64,000 nt of DNA from Streptomyces olivoverticillatus (GTDB lineage: Bacteria > Actinomycetota > Actinomycetes > Streptomycetales > Streptomycetaceae): assembly GCF_014203555.1 (NCBI RefSeq), contig NZ_JACHJH010000003.1, positions 456,899 through 520,898 on the forward strand, read 5' to 3'. Every line of letters begins with the position of its first letter. The first letter of the stretch is position 1. This document shows positions 1-8,546 of this stretch, piece by piece. The position numbers and the translations under genes are program-made. Below the pieces are notes generated by a model. That model made no database searches. It was not told where the DNA came from and worked only from the letters and a program-made list of their open reading frames with translations.

Positions 1-129
1 TGGTGGGCACTTGGTTCGGCCTTGGTGCCCGGGGCCCTGAATAGGCGCGGTGGTCGCGGCGACGTCACCTGACCTCGGCGCGCGTCCCGATGGTTCCCTG
101 TCGTGTCGGTGCACACTGTGGGTAGCGCT

Positions 130-873
130 ATGCCCTACGGTCCCACTGCCGCCGAGGAGCCCATCGTGCACAACCCCACCACCGACGACTCCGGGTATGC
201 GTGGCCGACTTGTTCGGCCTGCGGGCGCGAACTCTGGCACACCGAACTCGGCAGACAGGCCTGTCGGCCGTGCGAGAGCCGGACGGCCACCCGCCTCGCT
301 GAGCTCCCCGCATTGTTCGCTCAGCTGAACACCACAGCATCCTTGATGCGGGGGGCCCGGCGGCCCGGCGCCGCGACTTCCGGATCTCGTGTTCCTCCGA
401 TCCCGCCCCGCCTCGAGGTGCTTTCCCTCGTCGCGGCCGGCGGGGTCGCGACCCGGCTCCGGGACATCGAGGACGCCTGGCGAGCCGAGCTCCAGTGGGC
501 TATCGCACCCTGGCGCGGAAGCCCGACGGAGGCGGTACCCGGCCACGTGGCATTCCTGCTCAACAACCTGCCCTGGGCTGCCGACGGCTACGAGTCCGTC
601 GACCAGGACGTCGAGGACATCCGCCGCCTCCACGCCGAATGCACCGCCGCCCTGCCCGGCGACCGGAAACCCGGGCACGTCCACGTCGGGCTCTGCCCAG
701 CCGTCCTTGACGACCGGCCGTGCTGTGCTCAGCTCACGGCGTCCGCGGCCAGCCACCGCATCCGCTGCGGCAGCTGCGGCACCGAATGGGTCGGCATGGA
801 TGCCTGGCGCGGTCTGCGACGAGCACAGGAGGGCACCGCCTCCCCGGTCAGGTCTACTGCTGCCATCGGCTAG
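130..873 (+). CDS. Zinc-ribbon phage protein of unknown function
   Basis: A 247-residue protein beginning MPYGPTAAEEP. It has two cysteine clusters: an N-terminal CSAC...CRPC pair and a C-terminal cluster ending CGSCGTEW, so it probably binds two zinc ions. The middle is arginine and alanine rich with no recognisable enzyme motif. The open frame also allows a GTG start at 103; I prefer the ATG at 130, though neither has a strong ribosome binding site. It sits about 3 kb upstream of the terminase genes, a place where actinophages often carry small zinc-finger proteins. Function unknown; DNA or RNA binding is only a guess. Confidence 0.6.
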   Translation: MPYGPTAAEEPIVHNPTTDDSGYAWPTCSACGRELWHTELGRQACRPCESRTATRLAELPALFAQLNTTASLMRGARRPGAATSGSRVPPIPPRLEVLSLVAAGGVATRLRDIEDAWRAELQWAIAPWRGSPTEAVPGHVAFLLNNLPWAADGYESVDQDVEDIRRLHAECTAALPGDRKPGHVHVGLCPAVLDDRPCCAQLTASAASHRIRCGSCGTEWVGMDAWRGLRRAQEGTASPVRSTAAIG

Positions 874-893
874 GCCGAACACGCCGAGCAGTA

Positions 894-1373
894 CTAGGAA
901 TTCAGACTGTTGGCCAGGATGCAGTCGATCCGTGTCATCTCGCGCCGAGTCGCGTGGAGGACTCCGTCGTCAAGGCCGTGCTGGCGGAGCCAGTCATTCA
1001 CCTCGCTCCAGAGCCAGGCATGCGCCCGGCCCACGGTGCCTTCCGGCCGGGGAAAGGGCTCTTTGTCGGCGAGGCGTGAGCCAGTTGCCCACTGATGAAC
1101 GTTCTGACGTGAGCGGTCTGTTCGCTCGGCGATCTCCTGCACTCCGACCAGATCGCGGTCCAGTCGCAGCAGTCGCAGGCCGGGAACCAGGTCGCGAGCG
1201 ATGCAGGCCACGGAGAGCGCGGCTTCGACAGCGTTGTCCCCATGGGAAGAGATACCGAGGAGGCTTTGACCGCCGGCCCGGGAGAGGATGGCATCCAGCT
1301 CATCTGGAAGGCGGTCGACTGCTGTGTCGTCGACAGTCGCTCCGTCCACGACGAACGTGAACTCATACTCCAT
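894..1373 (-). CDS. Helix-turn-helix regulator, minus strand
   Basis: A 159-residue protein. After an acidic N-terminal domain of about 70 residues there is a helix-turn-helix with the core VGVQEIAERTDRSRQNVHQW (around residues 76-95), then a region ending in an aromatic-rich segment (HAWLWSEVNDWL). The start has an AGAGGA ribosome binding site just upstream. It is the only minus-strand gene in the first 26 kb of an otherwise plus-strand late region, so it is probably transcribed independently, for example in the lysogen. Possible roles are local repressor or an antitoxin-like regulator; neither is shown by sequence. Confidence 0.65.
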   Translation of the reverse strand: MEYEFTFVVDGATVDDTAVDRLPDELDAILSRAGGQSLLGISSHGDNAVEAALSVACIARDLVPGLRLLRLDRDLVGVQEIAERTDRSRQNVHQWATGSRLADKEPFPRPEGTVGRAHAWLWSEVNDWLRQHGLDDGVLHATRREMTRIDCILANSLNS

Positions 1374-1510
1374 ATGAATCCTCTGTGTTGGCGGTCGGAG
1401 TGCCCTGATCTGTCAGTATCCGTCAACGAGCTGAGGAGGTTGTCAAGTCGTCAACTGAAATGTAATCTATCGATTTGATGCTGGAACACGCATCGCAAGA
1501 GCACTCCTTG

Positions 1511-1543
1511 GCCTCCACCGTGACAGTACCGGTGGAGGCTTTT
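1511..1543 (+). terminator. Rho-independent terminator
   Basis: A perfect 10-bp stem (GCCTCCACCG pairing with CGGTGGAGGC), 9-nt loop, followed by TTTT. It lies between the minus-strand HTH gene and the next plus-strand gene, so it probably insulates the downstream late genes or ends a transcript entering from the left. Confidence 0.7.
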
Positions 1544-1562
1544 GCGTACCCGGGGAGGTCGC

Positions 1563-1811
1563 ATGGTCGCCCACCCCAACCCTGACGGCTTCGATGTCTA
1601 CGCCGCTCAGATTGAGCGGCAGGACCAGCTCGGCGACATCTGGGAAGCCGCGCGGGCAGCCGGAGTGAAACCCGGCACGATCCGGGTCTGGGTCACCCGC
1701 AAGAAGATCGAACCCATACTGCGCGGCGAAGCAGGCGACCAGTTCCACCTGCCCACCGTGATCGAAGCCAGCAAATCCCCCGCAGGCAGGCCAAAGAAAA
1801 CCGCCGCCTGA
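1563..1811 (+). CDS. Small helix-turn-helix protein
   Basis: An 82-residue protein starting MVAHPNPDGFDVYAAQ. The ATG at 1563 follows GGGGAGG, which decides the start over the upstream in-frame TTG at 1542. The centre reads AARAAGVKPGTIRVWVTRKK, a typical small winged-helix or MerR-like recognition segment, and the C terminus is basic (PAGRPKKTAA). It is a likely DNA-binding protein in the region ahead of the terminase genes; it could help packaging or late transcription, but nothing in the sequence decides this. Confidence 0.65.
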   Translation: MVAHPNPDGFDVYAAQIERQDQLGDIWEAARAAGVKPGTIRVWVTRKKIEPILRGEAGDQFHLPTVIEASKSPAGRPKKTAA

Positions 1812-1929
1812 TCTCCTCGCGGGCTGGTCGAGCACCATGGCGGCAGCTCCCGCCCGCGAGGATCAATGCCTGCCAGTGGGGGCAGGCCGGGACACACGCC
1901 TCGATGACCCCCGTCGGCGCGCATCCCAC

Positions 1930-1965
1930 GGTCCGCCCGGTCGCGGTAATGCGGCCGGGCGGACC
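1930..1965 (+). terminator. Strong hairpin without U tract
   Basis: Perfect 11-bp inverted repeat GGTCCGCCCGG / CCGGGCGGACC with a 14-nt loop, in the 183-bp gap after the small HTH gene. There is no T run, which is common for terminators in high-GC actinophages. A smaller hairpin (TGCCTGCC / GGCAGGC) lies just upstream near 1866-1889. Confidence 0.45.
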
Positions 1966-1994
1966 ACCCAAAGGACCAGAAGGCAGGAGACGAC

Positions 1995-2219
1995 GTGCCT
2001 GCCGGTGACTCTGATCGACCCACTGCCCTCAAGATTCCCTGCCCGTGGTCAGGCGACGAGAAGGATCCAGTACCCCGCACATACGGAACCTGGCTCTGGC
2101 TGTACGAGACGACCCGGAAGCTGCGCCATCTCCTCGGCCTCCATGACTGGCACCTCGTCCCCGCCTACGGGCCCGGCGGCAGGCGCTGCACCTGGTGCGG
2201 GACCACAGGCGCTCTTTGA
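1995..2219 (+). CDS. Small hypothetical phage protein
   Basis: A 74-residue protein with a GTG start preceded by GCAGGAGA. It begins MPAGDSDRPTALKIPCPWSG, has an aromatic/leucine-rich middle (GTWLWLYETTRKLRHLLGLHDW) and ends with a CTWC pair, so only one Cys-x2-Cys is present. No known domain. It lies 28 bp upstream of the GH16 gene and may share a transcript with it. Confidence 0.5.
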   Translation: MPAGDSDRPTALKIPCPWSGDEKDPVPRTYGTWLWLYETTRKLRHLLGLHDWHLVPAYGPGGRRCTWCGTTGAL

Positions 2220-2247
2220 CTATCTAGTCCCGGACGCGAGGTGATTC

Positions 2248-3054
2248 ATGCGCCGCCTCGCCACCATTACTCTGGCTGTCGTCGCTCTGCTGGCCGCCGG
2301 CATCATCCCGGCACGGGCAGCGGCGCCGAGCTGGCGCCTGAGGTTCTCCGACGACTTCAACACCCCGGTCGCCCGCGGGGCCTTCTCGGACTGCGACCAT
2401 GCCGTGGACACCCCGCAGGCGTACTGCGGCGGCCTGTCGGGGAGGATGCGCGCGAACTGGTGGGCGTACCCCGCGGGCTGGCCCGACACGGCCACCCAGC
2501 GCGATTACCCGGTCGGCGGCTACTACGACCCGGTGACCACCCTGTCGGTATCCGGCGGACAGCTCCACATCCGCATGTGGCGCGGTCCATCGGGCTCCGT
2601 GCACAGTGCCACGGTGGTGCCCAAGAAGCTGATGGGGCAGAGGTACGGGCGGTACGAGGAACGCTGGCGCGTCTCGAAGGCCGCCGTGGGGTACAAGTCC
2701 GCGCACCTGCTGTGGCCCGTGGACGACGACGGGTGCAGCGAGGTCGACTTTCCCGAGCTGGAATGGACCGGCACCGTCGCCGTGTTCGCCCATCCCTCCA
2801 CGTGTGGGCAACAGGTGGCCATCGACACCGGGGCCCGGTGGACGTCCTGGCACACCTCCATCGTCGAATGGCGGCCAGGAGACCTGCGCTTCTACCTCGA
2901 CGGACGGCTCGTCGCCCACACCGCCCGGGGCGTACCAGACGTGCCGATGAACTGGGACATCCAGAACGAATCAGCGCTCAACGGCGACTCCGCCGCCCGC
3001 AATTCGTGGGCACAGATGGATATCGACTACGCCCGCGGATGGACTTGGAGCTGA
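2248..3054 (+). CDS. Secreted GH16-type glycoside hydrolase
   Basis: A 268-residue protein with a classic signal peptide (basic MRR, hydrophobic core to about residue 19, AARA-like cleavage near residue 25). The mature part has the beta-jelly-roll pattern of glycoside hydrolase family 16, including the catalytic motif E165-V-D167-F-P-E170, matching the family consensus ExDxxE. GH16 enzymes cut beta-1,3/1,4-glucans, agar-like galactans or related polymers; the substrate here cannot be read from sequence. Its place upstream of the terminase genes is unusual: it is a cargo-like gene, possibly expressed by the lysogen, or a secreted depolymerase helping infection. It starts at an ATG with a GAGG site. 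Confidence 0.8.
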   Translation: MRRLATITLAVVALLAAGIIPARAAAPSWRLRFSDDFNTPVARGAFSDCDHAVDTPQAYCGGLSGRMRANWWAYPAGWPDTATQRDYPVGGYYDPVTTLSVSGGQLHIRMWRGPSGSVHSATVVPKKLMGQRYGRYEERWRVSKAAVGYKSAHLLWPVDDDGCSEVDFPELEWTGTVAVFAHPSTCGQQVAIDTGARWTSWHTSIVEWRPGDLRFYLDGRLVAHTARGVPDVPMNWDIQNESALNGDSAARNSWAQMDIDYARGWTWS

Positions 3055-3074
3055 ACGCGATGGAGGCATCGGCT

Positions 3075-3488
3075 ATGGCCGTCCCAGCACCTGAGCAGAT
3101 CTCCTTGGTATCCGCCGGCCTGGTGTGCGGCTTGTGCGGTGTGCGGGCTGTGGTGCACTGGCAACGTCGCCTGACCAGCGCCGAGTTCGCCGCGCATCTC
3201 GCCCTTGAAGAGCAACGCCGCGATGAACGTCTCCGCCTCGCTGACCCGGAGCAGCCAGTCCCCGGCTTCGGCCCGCTGCCGCGGACGGCGGAGTGCACCA
3301 CCCCGGTGTACGCGTGCGCCGTGCACGCCATTGGCCTCGACGCCGCAGCCCTTATCCACCAGAGCACCTGTACCGCACCGAATCCTGTACACCTGCCGGG
3401 CTGCGACTGTACCCCTGAACCGGCACCACCCGTCGATCCCGAATCCACCAGGGTGGTACTGCCCGATCACTGGACGGGAGGTTCCTGA
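3075..3488 (+). CDS. Cysteine-containing hypothetical protein before terminase
   Basis: A 137-residue protein beginning MAVPAPEQISLVSAG. The ATG at 3075 is chosen because a perfect GGAGG lies 8 nt upstream; in-frame starts at 3039 and 3060 are weaker. It contains a CGLCG pair near residue 20 and a GCDC motif near the C terminus, suggesting metal binding. Its stop overlaps the start of the terminase small-subunit candidate (TGATG), so the two are translationally coupled. No known function. Confidence 0.6.
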   Translation: MAVPAPEQISLVSAGLVCGLCGVRAVVHWQRRLTSAEFAAHLALEEQRRDERLRLADPEQPVPGFGPLPRTAECTTPVYACAVHAIGLDAAALIHQSTCTAPNPVHLPGCDCTPEPAPPVDPESTRVVLPDHWTGGS

Positions 3489-3958
3489 TGGTGGCCTCGA
3501 AAGCTCAGCAGGCAGCGACGGCGGATCGCCGTGGCAGGGCCGTCCGCATGAAGATCGAGGGCCACACCTACACGGAGATCGCTGAGGCTCTCGGCTACTC
3601 CTCCCGGGGCGCTGTGTACGTCGACGTCAAGCGGGCGCTGGAGAAGCACGTCATCGAGGAAGGGCTGGCGATCGAGGCGTGGCGGGAGCTCGAGCTCGCC
3701 AAGCTCGACGCCCTGCAGAAGGCGATCTGGCCCAAGGCCATGGAAGGGGATCCCCGGGCCATCGAAGCTGCGTTGAAAATCCTCGACCGGCGAGCCCGCA
3801 TGCTCGGCCTCGACAGCGCCATCAAATTGGAGGTGCTGACCGTTGACGCCCTCGACGCCCAGATCCAGCGCCTCGAGGCCGAGCTCGCAGCTGCCGCAGT
3901 CACCCCTGCTGACGGCGAAATTGGAGAAGCTCCGCCGCCTCCGGGAACTGCAGGCTGA
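3488..3958 (+). CDS. Probable terminase small subunit
   Basis: A 156-residue protein whose N-terminal third reads as a helix-turn-helix (GHTYTEIAEALGYSSRGAVY, around residues 25-44), followed by long helices and a Pro-rich tail. This layout, and its position directly before the large terminase with overlapping ends, fit a small terminase subunit that recognises the packaging site and recruits the motor. The family is divergent and the assignment rests on HTH plus context. Confidence 0.7.
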   Translation: MVASKAQQAATADRRGRAVRMKIEGHTYTEIAEALGYSSRGAVYVDVKRALEKHVIEEGLAIEAWRELELAKLDALQKAIWPKAMEGDPRAIEAALKILDRRARMLGLDSAIKLEVLTVDALDAQIQRLEAELAAAAVTPADGEIGEAPPPPGTAG

Positions 3959-5426
3959 GAAGCAGCACCGCGAGACTGAACGCCTCCGCAACATCGACGT
4001 CTTCGGGATGCTCGGCTACGTCCCCACACCGAAGCAGCAGATCTTCCACGACGCCGCCGAGTTCGACGTCATGTACGGAGGCAGCGCCGGCGGGGGCAAG
4101 ACGGTCGGGCTTATGGCCGAGGCCATCCGAGCATGCGTCCGTCATCCTGGCATCCGCGTCGGGGCGTTCCGCCGCACCTACGGTGAACTGCGCGAGAGCT
4201 TGCTGGCCGAGCTGTCGAACTTCGGCTACGCCAGTGCCCTGGGAGCTTCCTGGAACGGCACCGAGTACGAACTCCGATTCCCCAACGGCTCACTGCTGAT
4301 GTTCCGGTACGCCGAGTCCGTCAAGGACGCCTCGAGGCGGCAGGGCGGCCAGTACCAGCTGCTCATCTTCGACGAGCGGACCCTCACCCCGCCCGACGTG
4401 TGTAGCTTCCTCGAATCCCGATTGCGGTCCGGCCGGTCCGACATCCCGGTCCTCGGAATCCGTTCCGGCACTAATCCCGGTGGCCCCGGTCATGGAGCGG
4501 TGAAGGCCCGCTACATCCAGCCCACGAATTACGGTTCGAGCGTTGTCACCGACGAGCGGGGCCGCACGGTACGGTTCATCCCGTCCAAGCTCGCCGACAA
4601 CCCCCACGTCAACCCCGAATACGCCGCCGACCTCAAGGCGCTGCCTGAAAAGCTCCGGGCGGCTTTCCTCGACGGGGACTGGGATGTGTTCGCCGGCATG
4701 ATGTTCCCCGAACTGTCCCGTGAACGGCACGTGGTCGACCCCGTCCCGCTGCCCGCGTCGTGGCGGCGATACAACGGGATCGACTGGGGCTACTCGGCGC
4801 CGTGGGCCGTACTGTGGGCCGCAGTTGACGAAGACGGCCGTGTGTGGATTTACCGCGAGCTGTACCAACGACATGTCGGCGAAGCCGAGCAGGCGCGCCG
4901 TGTCCTCGCCGCAGAAGCCGAGGGTGAATCGGTTGCGGCCCGGTACGCGGACGACGCCATGTGGGCAACGAGAGGCGACGCCAAGCCGATTGCCACGGTG
5001 TACGCGGAGAACGGGGTCGCGCTGACCGAGGCGGGTAAGGGCGGCCGGGTAGCGGGATGGCAGCGCGTCCGGTCGTATCTGGCAGAGGCGCCGGCCTGCC
5101 CGCACCACCGTGCCCAGGGCTGGGATACCTGCCCGCGCCTGCATATCTTCTCGACCTGCACCGATCTGTACCGGGAGCTGTCGGATCTGCCGCACGCCAC
5201 CAAGGGGGATCCGGAGGATGCCGACACCACCGCCGACGATCACGCGGCTGATGCCCTGCGCTACACCTTGATCAACCTGGGGAGCGAGCCGCGCTTCCAC
5301 TTCCCCGCTCCGGCTCCAGCGGTTACCGAGCTCAATCCCCACGCCACCGGCGGCCGGCCCGCTGCTCCGGTGCAGTCCATGGGCGGTTACCCGATCCTGA
5401 ACGGCGGTGACCCGTGGGCGCTTTGA
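3843..5426 (+). CDS. Terminase large subunit
   Basis: DNA-packaging motor, 527 residues from the TTG at 3843. The Walker A motif is GGSAGGGKT (residues 79-87) and Walker B is LLIFDE (173-178). The C-terminal nuclease shows the RNase H-like acidic residues in GIDWGY and in the late DDHAADALRY segment. The start is uncertain: the frame overlaps the small subunit by 116 bp, and the TTG at 3921, just before EKLRRLREL, is an alternative giving about 501 residues. It overlaps the portal gene by 13 bp. ATPase and nuclease parts both look intact, so it is expected to be functional. Confidence 0.92.
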   Translation: MTPSTPRSSASRPSSQLPQSPLLTAKLEKLRRLRELQAEKQHRETERLRNIDVFGMLGYVPTPKQQIFHDAAEFDVMYGGSAGGGKTVGLMAEAIRACVRHPGIRVGAFRRTYGELRESLLAELSNFGYASALGASWNGTEYELRFPNGSLLMFRYAESVKDASRRQGGQYQLLIFDERTLTPPDVCSFLESRLRSGRSDIPVLGIRSGTNPGGPGHGAVKARYIQPTNYGSSVVTDERGRTVRFIPSKLADNPHVNPEYAADLKALPEKLRAAFLDGDWDVFAGMMFPELSRERHVVDPVPLPASWRRYNGIDWGYSAPWAVLWAAVDEDGRVWIYRELYQRHVGEAEQARRVLAAEAEGESVAARYADDAMWATRGDAKPIATVYAENGVALTEAGKGGRVAGWQRVRSYLAEAPACPHHRAQGWDTCPRLHIFSTCTDLYRELSDLPHATKGDPEDADTTADDHAADALRYTLINLGSEPRFHFPAPAPAVTELNPHATGGRPAAPVQSMGGYPILNGGDPWAL

Positions 5427-6961
5427 ACTGGCTCCGCGACCGGTTCGGGCGGGGCGCAGTGCGGGAATCCGTCTCCGAGGCGCTGGAGGCGCCCACCACC
5501 AAACAGGTCAGGCGTGCAGGTTTCGAGTACGGCATTCCCCTGAATGTCTCCCCGTCATCGCAGGTCGCCTCCACCTCGGAGCGGCAGCAGATCCTCAACC
5601 AGCTCCACCAGGCCTACCTGACCTGCATCTGGGTGTCCTCACCCATCGACCTCATCGCCCGGACCGTCACTGCGGGCGGCGTGCAGATTGTCTCCGACGA
5701 GGACATCCCCGAGGGGGAAGTCCCGCCGGACCCGCCGCCGATTCAGCGGCTGCGCCGGCTGCTGCGGTTCGTCAACCCCCACGAGGACATGGTCCAGCTG
5801 CTGCGCAACGTAGCAACGGATCTGCTGCTTTTCGGGGATGCGTTCCTGGAGACGGTGACGCTGCTGGGCGAACCGGTGGCGCTGTACACGCTGGACGCCA
5901 CGACGATAACGGTCATCTCCGACGAGCACGGTGAGGTCACCGGCTACCAGCAGGATATCGACGGGATGCGGCAGGCCCGGTTCACTCCGGAGCAGGTCAT
6001 CCACATTTCCCTCGATGCGCCGCGCGGCGGCCTGTACGGGGTGTCCCCGGCACAGAAAGCGCTGCTGCCCGTCACTGCCTGGCTTTTCTGGGAAGCGACA
6101 CTGAAGGAGACCGGCCGCAGGGGCGATCCGCCGCGGGTGCACGTCGACCTGGCGCACCTGCAGGACGCGGACGTGCAGCGGTGGCGCGAGCAATACGCGG
6201 TGAACAATTTGGGTCCGAAAGCCGTGGGCGCCCCGGTGGTGACCACCGGTGGCGGTGCTGTTCAGGTGCTGGACCCGCGCAAGGTCACGGACTACCTGGA
6301 CGCCACCCGCCAGCTGCGGGACGAGATCATCGCCTGCTTCGGATGCCCGCCGGCGAAGCTGGGGATTATCGAATCCGGGAATCTCGGATCGGGCTCTGGG
6401 GAGTCGCAGGACAAGACGTTCCGCGTCAACACCATCATCCCCATAGCCAACCTGATCCTGGAGAAGCTCAACTACCACCTGCTGCAGGCTGGTTTCGGCA
6501 TCACCGACTTCCACCTCGAATTCAGTGAGATCGACTACCGCGATTCAAAAATCGTGGAAGAAATCCGGGACATGCGGCTCCGTAACGGTGCCTACACCCT
6601 CAACCGCTACCGCGACGAGATCGGCGAGCCCCCCGTCGACGGGGGAGACGACCCGATCATCCTCGACCGGCTGGGCCCCGTTCCTTGGCAGGACGTCCCC
6701 GCCCTGTCCCGGGCCACCATCGCCTGGCGCACCGCCCCCCTCACCGCGGCCGGCGTCAACGGATACGTCCCCGGTGTCCCGGACGCCGACCTCGACCCGA
6801 CACCGGACCCCACCGCCCCCGTCCCGCACAAGCCAGCGCAACCACAGAGTCCGGAGGACAAACCCGGCCTCGCAGGCGACGCGACCCAGGGCGACCCACC
6901 GGAGGAGACATGGGACGACGTCTACCGGCGCTGCCTCGACGAAGCCCTCGCCCGCCTGTGA
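5414..6961 (+). CDS. Phage portal protein
   Basis: A 515-residue protein starting at GTG 5414, inside the end of the terminase gene. It has the features of HK97-type portals: an N-terminal wing, a central conserved block around GGLYGVSPAQKALLPV with the following helix, and a C-terminal stretch rich in Pro and acidic residues. Order terminase-portal-MuF-like protein-protease is standard. It forms the ring through which DNA enters and leaves the head. The stop overlaps the next start as GTGA. Confidence 0.9.
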   Translation: MGALNWLRDRFGRGAVRESVSEALEAPTTKQVRRAGFEYGIPLNVSPSSQVASTSERQQILNQLHQAYLTCIWVSSPIDLIARTVTAGGVQIVSDEDIPEGEVPPDPPPIQRLRRLLRFVNPHEDMVQLLRNVATDLLLFGDAFLETVTLLGEPVALYTLDATTITVISDEHGEVTGYQQDIDGMRQARFTPEQVIHISLDAPRGGLYGVSPAQKALLPVTAWLFWEATLKETGRRGDPPRVHVDLAHLQDADVQRWREQYAVNNLGPKAVGAPVVTTGGGAVQVLDPRKVTDYLDATRQLRDEIIACFGCPPAKLGIIESGNLGSGSGESQDKTFRVNTIIPIANLILEKLNYHLLQAGFGITDFHLEFSEIDYRDSKIVEEIRDMRLRNGAYTLNRYRDEIGEPPVDGGDDPIILDRLGPVPWQDVPALSRATIAWRTAPLTAAGVNGYVPGVPDADLDPTPDPTAPVPHKPAQPQSPEDKPGLAGDATQGDPPEETWDDVYRRCLDEALARL

Positions 6962-7146
6962 CCAGCAGCCCACAGAATCCGCAGGACGTCCTCACGCCCG
7001 AACTCGGCACCGGCTTCCACGTCCGCTGGTACAGGCACCACGAAGGCCGGGCCATCGGCCCGTTCGATACGGTCGACGAGCTCACCAGCTACATGACCCG
7101 CCACCGGCTGCCACGTCCGGACGAACTCCTGGCACCCGTCGAATAG
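6958..7146 (+). CDS. Small hypothetical protein coupled to portal
   Basis: A 62-residue protein whose GTG overlaps the portal stop codon (GTGA), so it is likely translated by coupling. It begins MTSSPQNPQDVLTPELG and contains a GTGFHVRWYRHHEGRAIGPF segment followed by DELTSYM. It has no cysteine cluster or membrane segment, and no known family is recognised. Confidence 0.6.
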   Translation: MTSSPQNPQDVLTPELGTGFHVRWYRHHEGRAIGPFDTVDELTSYMTRHRLPRPDELLAPVE

Positions 7147-7160
7147 GAGGGGCGGGAATC

Positions 7161-7226
7161 ATGGACCACGGCCACCCCACCCGGGCGCAGGACGTCGGAC
7201 CGCTCATCACTAAACAGATCGGCTGA
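7161..7226 (+). CDS. Possible 21-residue peptide ORF
   Basis: ATG at 7161 is preceded by AGGAGGGG about 10 nt upstream, and the frame runs 22 codons (MDHGHPTRAQDVGPLITKQIG). It fills the gap between the 62-residue ORF and the MuF-like gene. The good ribosome binding site is the only support; it may be a leader peptide or chance. Confidence 0.25.
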   Translation: MDHGHPTRAQDVGPLITKQIG

Positions 7227-7256
7227 CGGCCCGGTGACGGCCAAGGGGGCGGGCGC

Positions 7257-8027
7257 GTGGCCGATGCGACGATCCAACTCTCCGCCCTGACCGGGATCTG
7301 GCGCCCGGTCTACGCCCACCGCCTAGCCCTGCACGCCACCGCCGACACCGTCGTCCTGGCCGCCTGGAGGAAGGACACGCACGGCATCAGCCTCGGTCCG
7401 GCTGTCGCCGCCTGGCGACAGGCTGTCGGTGAATCTACCGACACGCAACGGCAGCATCGGCGGCAGGCCGCAGCCGCCGCCGTCCTGGTCGTCCTGGCCG
7501 CCCGGTCATGGCGCCGTACCCGACGGGCACTGGCCACCGCCGCCCAGCGGGCCCACCGCGCCGGATGGGCCGCCGGCCACCACCTGGTCACCCAGGACCA
7601 CGACGACGACACCCCCTACGACACACCGGGCAGCCAGTACGTGCTCGGAGCCCCGGACATGCCCGACGACACCGCGGACGCCACAGCGACGGCCGTCCTG
7701 ACCGCCGCGCTGAAGACCACAGCCAACCGCGCCGGGCGCGCCATGGCCGACAGCACCAACGACCCGCAGCAGGATGCCGAGGATGCCCTCGAAGCGGGGC
7801 TGGACCTGGCGCTTGCCGCCGACGTCGCCGTGTCGGCCGCCTACGGGGCCGGAATGCTCGCCGCCTACCTCGCCGACGCCGACGCAGCCGTCCAATGGCT
7901 GACAGCCGGAGACGAACGCGTCTGCGAGACCTGCCTCAGCAACGAAGCCGCCGGCCCCTACAGCCTGCTCGGCGCTCCGACGCTGCCCGCCCATCCCCGC
8001 TGCCGCTGCTGTCTGGCCCCTGCCTGA
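7257..8027 (+). CDS. MuF / SPP1 gp7-like head morphogenesis protein
   Basis: A 256-residue protein from a GTG start with a GGGGGCGGG site. The N-terminal two thirds are alanine-rich helices. The C-terminal 40 residues carry the typical minor-head-protein ending: GDERVCETC followed by a LPAHPRCRC box, which in this family binds metal. It lies between portal and protease, as in SPP1- and Mu-like genomes. Family members are minor virion proteins present inside or on the procapsid and are sometimes co-injected with DNA. No extra toxin domain is fused at the C terminus. Confidence 0.8.
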   Translation: MADATIQLSALTGIWRPVYAHRLALHATADTVVLAAWRKDTHGISLGPAVAAWRQAVGESTDTQRQHRRQAAAAAVLVVLAARSWRRTRRALATAAQRAHRAGWAAGHHLVTQDHDDDTPYDTPGSQYVLGAPDMPDDTADATATAVLTAALKTTANRAGRAMADSTNDPQQDAEDALEAGLDLALAADVAVSAAYGAGMLAAYLADADAAVQWLTAGDERVCETCLSNEAAGPYSLLGAPTLPAHPRCRCCLAPA

Positions 8028-8045
8028 ACCGGACCGGAGGACCCC

Positions 8046-8540
8046 ATGCCCATCACCAACCCGGTGTTCACCCCGGTCGATGCCAGCGGCAACGTGATCG
8101 GTGCCTCGGGCAGCCCGACCTCGGTGACGGTCACCAACACCGCTGCGGTGAACGTCGCCAACTCGCCCACGGTGTTCACCGTGGTGCAGCCGCCGACCTC
8201 CCAGTACACAGAGGCCGTCCAGTCAAGGACGAGCAACGGCAACACCACAGCACAGACGTGGACGAGCAATGTCGCGCAGGTGATCGTCGGCGTGAACGTG
8301 ACCGCTTTCACCGGCGGTACCAACGTCGTCATCAGCCTCCAGCAGCAGGACGCCAACAGCGTGTGGCAGACGATCGGCTCCTCGGCCGCGATCACCGCGG
8401 TCGGCGCTGCCACGTTCTCCGTCGGGGCGGGCATGGCAACCGGGGCAGTGATCGTCTCCGGCGGCTCCTACCGGCTCACCTGGACCCTCACCGGCACGTT
8501 CTCGGCGCTGTCGTTCCAACTGTCAGTGCAGGGCAGGTAA
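8046..8540 (+). CDS. Beta-rich structural protein, possible head decoration
   Basis: A 164-residue protein starting at an ATG with GGAGGACCCC. It is rich in Thr, Val, Ser and Asn with alternating hydrophobic residues (SVTVTNTAAVNVANSPTVF), and almost no Cys or Trp, typical of beta-sandwich virion components. Its place between the minor head gene and the protease suggests a head-decoration or fibre-like protein; this is inferred from composition and location. Confidence 0.5.
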   Translation: MPITNPVFTPVDASGNVIGASGSPTSVTVTNTAAVNVANSPTVFTVVQPPTSQYTEAVQSRTSNGNTTAQTWTSNVAQVIVGVNVTAFTGGTNVVISLQQQDANSVWQTIGSSAAITAVGAATFSVGAGMATGAVIVSGGSYRLTWTLTGTFSALSFQLSVQGR

Positions 8541-8546
8541 GGGCGC

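Noticed and set aside
2241..3074. Long frame upstream of the gene at 3075
   Set aside because: Overlaps the GH16 gene in another frame; GGAGG before 3075 decides the real start.
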